Notes under the pieces: model-generated
The model's input: only the letters and a program-made list of their open reading frames with translations
Told to the model about the DNA's origin: nothing
Databases searched by the model: none
Translations under genes and position numbers: made by a program
Origin: Treponema sp.
GTDB lineage: Bacteria > Spirochaetota > Spirochaetia > Treponematales > Treponemataceae
DNA: 19,133 bases
Direction of reading: 5' to 3'
NCBI GenBank assembly: GCA_017544745.1
Contig: JAFYDO010000214.1
Location: 1-19,133, forward strand
Shown here: positions 16,701 through 19,133 of the stretch, piece by piece
How positions within the stretch are numbered: position 1 is the stretch's first letter
How the letters are laid out: every line of letters starts with the position of its first letter

Positions 16701-19133
16701 AATTATGATACCTGTGGCCGCATAAGCAGTATTCAGAGTGAAGTACAGACAATCTGGTATGAGTACGACAGCTTTGATCGTGTAATAAGACAGACGGTGG
16801 GCGATACTCCTGATGAGTATGGGGCAGTTTATTATATTACCTATGACTATTCATCTGACGGAAGAACCTTAACGGTTATAGAGGGTGGTAAGTATAAAAC
16901 TGTGAGCCAGCTTGATGCTTTTGGAAATGTAATAAGCCTGACAGATGGAAATGGAAATACAAAGCGTTATGAATATGATTGTCAGAATCGGTTAGTCAAG
17001 ACTTACGACGGATATGAAAATGCTACAGCTTATGAATACAATGCGCTTGGAAAGATTAGCAGAGTGATTCTGCCGGATGGAGCACAGACAGAATATCACT
17101 ATAACTGCATGGGACTTGTTGAACAGGTGAGTGATGAATGCGGAGTAGTTTATGCTGCAGAGTATGACAGAAGTGGACGGCTTATAAGTGAACGAAATCG
17201 TGCCGACAGAAAGAAGCTCTATGAATATGACAAAGGTGGAAGAGTGACAAAAGTCTTGTGTGGGGGAGAAGTTGTAGAAGCCTACGACTACGGACAGGAC
17301 AACCGCACTGTAACAGTAACCGATGGAAACGGAGAAGATTACATATACAATTACAACGCCTTCGGACGTCTGACAGATGAACACAATCGCAACGGGCTTA
17401 TTCAGTCTTACACCTACGATGCAGACGGACAGAGTAACGGACAGACAAATTTTGACGGAACTACGACTTCAATTATTTATTCATCAGACAGAACTGAGCG
17501 TACAGTGCGTTATTCCGATGGAAGCCAGAATCGTTTTGTCTATGACACAAGGGGAAATATAGTTGAAACCTCAAATGCTTATGGAACAACTTTGTACAGC
17601 TACGACCCGGGTGGACGCCTGACCTGCCAGAAGGATGTAACTACAGGAGAAGAAGTTCATTTTGAATATGATACTGCCGGTAACAGAACTCGGCTTTACA
17701 GTTCAAACCGCGAGACAGTTTATAGTTACGGCAAAAACAACGAGGTTAAAGAAATCTTTGACAATAAGCAAAGAGTGCGTGTACAATTGGAATATAACAT
17801 AAACGGATTGGAAGTATTGAGAAAGTTTGCAAATGGAACAAGGGAAGAAACTCTCTATGATAGAGCCGGCCGCGTTATCGTAAAGGTTCAGAAATCTGAA
17901 CGTGGAGAACTGCTCTGGGGAGAAGGCTATACCTACGGCTCCGACGGCAAGCGCACTGCAACTGTAGACAATACCGGACGTGTTACTCTATACGAATACA
18001 ATCACAAGGGTGAGCTCGCTACCGTTTATTATCCATACACACAAGAACATCTTCAAAAGCTTTGTGAAGAAGCAGAAATAAACGGTCTTTCAGTTAATGC
18101 AGATCCTGGACAAAACAAATTCCTTTCATCAGATATACATACACAAGTGGTTCGTCTTTTGAACTCCATGCAGTATGGAATTTCCGGGGCCCTTACAAAC
18201 CTTCAGATTTTCATTAAGGAAAGCTATACCTACGATGGTAACGGCAATCGTATTTCCAAGACTACAGGCTACGGTACAATTAATTATTCCTATGATAAGG
18301 AAAACTGCCTTGTTTCAAGCGGCTCGCGTGGTCAGACTTATGTGACTTACACCTATGACAATGCAGGAAATCTTTTGAGTGAACAAAGCGCGCTAAAGTC
18401 TGTTGAGTATGCCTACAATGCACAAAACCGTCTTATCTGGTGCCAGGTTATTGATACAAGTGCGAGGGAATATAGTCAGACAGCCTATGCTTACGATGCA
18501 CTGGGACGCCGTGTTCTGGTTCAGGACGTGGATCAGTCTGCTCTGCGCACTATATACGACGGCTTTAGTTTTGATGTAATTAAGACCAGCCCCACCTATG
18601 CAAGCGGAATGTTTACAGATAGCAGCGAAACTGGAATCCGCTGGGGTAATGCCGGTAAACCAACCGGCGACCGCTACCGCTATTTAAGCGACCAGGATAT
18701 GAGCGACGGTAACCGCTATTTTTATCTTGATGAAGGAACCTATCAAATAAACAGTTCCCGCTATTACGGCGAACGTACCCAGATAAGCGCCAACGGAATA
18801 CTCGCCGCACAAGCCTCAGACGAAGACAACCAGTACTTTACGACCGACCTTTTTGGCAGCGTAACCACAGTGAGCGATTCAACCGGCTACCAGCTTGACG
18901 GCTACACCTACGACGCCTTTGGGACATTGGTGCAGGGTGAGCTCTCCGGCACCGCCGATTTTGGCTACCTTGGCAAGCAGCACGACCCAACCAGTAATCT
19001 CTACAACTACGGCTACCGCGACTACAATCCGCAACAAGCCCGCTTCACTACAGTAGACCCTATTCGAGACGGCACTAACTGGTTTTCGTATGTGAATAAC
19101 GACCCCGTAAACTTTGTGGATTTGTGGGGGTTG
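13755..19133 (+). CDS. Giant Rhs/YD-repeat protein, 3' end outside the window
   Basis: Open for 1793 codons without a stop and cut by the window edge. GGGAGGG lies seven bases before the ATG. Layout: signal anchor (about 5-27), acidic Ala/Glu/Asp-rich linker (about 50-140, with EEEEED), and the Rhs N-terminal start GGDPVKLSTGSY (144-155) through YGWVTNLDERI. An unusual helical, coiled-coil-like insert follows (about 209-355), then a long series of YD repeats (YDxxGNxxxxxxxxG) to about 1700. A second helical insert is at about 1424-1491. The Rhs core signature follows: LFGSVTTVSD...YDAFG, LGKQHDPTSNLYNYGYRDYN, ARFTTVDPIRDG, NPVNFVDLWGL. Rhs shells enclose a C-terminal effector that starts after this DxxGL-like point, so any toxin lies just beyond position 19133. 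It is probably surface-exposed or secreted, plausibly by the upstream T2SS-like genes. Confidence 0.93.
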   Translation, partial: MKKNNLFRIIFIFALLGVTGLGTPLWTMYYTVRPDGTLEPHSSLIGSETPPDQPVEEEEEDVDTTEENLNAAANDAAKALDDEKSKNAAVPSGGNTSASVAAIDGELEGGEAAVTEAENDEVVMTGENAAASDEETKIKEAPSGGDPVKLSTGSYEQSETDIQGQVSPAITVQRYYSSRNTVTGSMGYGWVTNLDERIILGTQPDYKERQAALQNYVDMTANAITELENTIIQTYQVSSVKNAVTELEKRIEVCNSNLKTSQELYDRLYNLSISAQGYSVRDRIDSLKYDAYIHVNAIIEKIKLIKDNKIRLESDLAKLPLYMAKHISAVAQLNDYKKIVEKTNARKEKNRLAMFTGMELSVEETGLDTLTVIDSQGYPHLLKETSEASGIWKREGETLIKECRSTGSGYVVMQVDGTVKQYDGNGFLIQTVDRNGNWIRYERGPGERLNTLSNSFGESYTVSYTGSLINAIVNNRSAEEKVIYTFNGNKLSAVKDIDGDTVTMKYNQAGYMTHLYKCDGSFVEFVYGLVTQDGRVLVTATKNEEGFEEKFDYDIPHKTTTYTDHDGNKTVYVYDDNYRTKDEYRADGTVIHNSYDAQGNLIQINQNQNYTYYGYDANGNKTSATYSNGTSESWVYDSDNQLLEYTDCDGVATSYERDTRGNIISCSVGGILVYSQGIDSRGLLEWRTIHGQNDVTTIYKYDTHGNLEYQICAGVKTEYEYDQRNRVTKIICDDVVTNEYEYKDHKIINCDYKGLKTTYVTNGRKDMTQIILEDTVTGVVHKTRLEYDRRHLPLRVFEGDGQTEALVSSYLYTPEGKVKTQISHGQSESWVITYSYENGEVHEVKQFKTNASSVVPEQYVGVPEPVEGPLYIQTYTHSIHPGNKKLLTVTDGMNNQTLFEYDFNGNLVKTTDANGTQRSMVYSDAGRLKGEQSSHGGWYMYEYNNGNLVLAGEKNGEAVQSSYYPDGSLKSTTDRYGKTNWYNYDTCGRISSIQSEVQTIWYEYDSFDRVIRQTVGDTPDEYGAVYYITYDYSSDGRTLTVIEGGKYKTVSQLDAFGNVISLTDGNGNTKRYEYDCQNRLVKTYDGYENATAYEYNALGKISRVILPDGAQTEYHYNCMGLVEQVSDECGVVYAAEYDRSGRLISERNRADRKKLYEYDKGGRVTKVLCGGEVVEAYDYGQDNRTVTVTDGNGEDYIYNYNAFGRLTDEHNRNGLIQSYTYDADGQSNGQTNFDGTTTSIIYSSDRTERTVRYSDGSQNRFVYDTRGNIVETSNAYGTTLYSYDPGGRLTCQKDVTTGEEVHFEYDTAGNRTRLYSSNRETVYSYGKNNEVKEIFDNKQRVRVQLEYNINGLEVLRKFANGTREETLYDRAGRVIVKVQKSERGELLWGEGYTYGSDGKRTATVDNTGRVTLYEYNHKGELATVYYPYTQEHLQKLCEEAEINGLSVNADPGQNKFLSSDIHTQVVRLLNSMQYGISGALTNLQIFIKESYTYDGNGNRISKTTGYGTINYSYDKENCLVSSGSRGQTYVTYTYDNAGNLLSEQSALKSVEYAYNAQNRLIWCQVIDTSAREYSQTAYAYDALGRRVLVQDVDQSALRTIYDGFSFDVIKTSPTYASGMFTDSSETGIRWGNAGKPTGDRYRYLSDQDMSDGNRYFYLDEGTYQINSSRYYGERTQISANGILAAQASDEDNQYFTTDLFGSVTTVSDSTGYQLDGYTYDAFGTLVQGELSGTADFGYLGKQHDPTSNLYNYGYRDYNPQQARFTTVDPIRDGTNWFSYVNNDPVNFVDLWGL
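16316..16360 (+). repeat. REP-like palindrome carried in frame inside the Rhs gene
   Basis: GGTCCCTGAGC occurs at 16316-16326 and again at 16337-16347. The second copy continues CTGTCGAAGGGCC to 16360. That unit can fold as GG and CCCT pairing with AGGG and CC around a tandem G.A mismatch and a small loop, as in RAYT-associated REP elements. I recognise this core as a short palindrome dispersed in many bacterial genomes. It is read in frame as VVPEQYVGVPEPVEGP and interrupts the YD-repeat spacing. The first copy appears degenerate in its right half. Confidence 0.65.

Noticed and set aside
13755..19133. CRISPR-like or tandem DNA repeats within the Rhs gene
   Set aside because: The periodicity is at protein level (YD motifs). 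The DNA copies are too diverged for a CRISPR array or satellite.

Overview
The window looks like a chromosomal segment of a host-associated spirochaete, most plausibly a Treponema. This is inference from moderate-to-low GC content, a dCache chemoreceptor, lipoproteins with relaxed lipoboxes, and strong Shine-Dalgarno sites. No rRNA or tRNA gene was seen that could settle the taxonomy.

Left part (1-4454): ordinary housekeeping genes. A CorA-type Mg2+/Co2+ channel and a methyl-accepting chemotaxis protein lie on the minus strand. Diverging from them on the plus strand is a membrane protein of the CmpB-type 'putative ABC transporter permease' family (PF06541). The gap between the chemoreceptor and corA is not empty. 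It holds a 24-codon ORF with a strong Shine-Dalgarno site, and a perfect 8-base complement near the end of that ORF could hide the site. This looks like a possible leader peptide or translational switch ahead of corA.

Right part (4455 to the window end): one long plus-strand gene set, probably a single operon because genes overlap or lie within about 30 bases of each other. It opens with a compact type II secretion machine: secretin GspD, ATPase GspE, a short platform protein GspF and major pseudopilin GspG. Three small or medium single-span membrane proteins follow, where minor pseudopilins and GspL/GspM-type assembly proteins would be expected. Next come two lipoproteins that share a C-terminal domain, and a lipoprotein clostripain-like (C11) cysteine protease with an intact His/Cys pair. 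The operon runs into a giant Rhs/YD-repeat protein of at least 1793 residues. The window stops right at the end of the Rhs core, where a variable C-terminal (often toxic) domain normally starts.

Working hypothesis: a minimal, dedicated T2SS-like exporter is co-transcribed with its candidate cargo or processing factors, namely surface lipoproteins, a C11 protease and an Rhs polymorphic effector. Other points of note are an A AAA AAC slippery heptamer placed to join a well-spaced ATG to the gspG frame, Ala instead of Gly at the prepilin cleavage site, a second N0-like domain in the secretin, and a REP-like palindrome carried in frame inside the Rhs gene.
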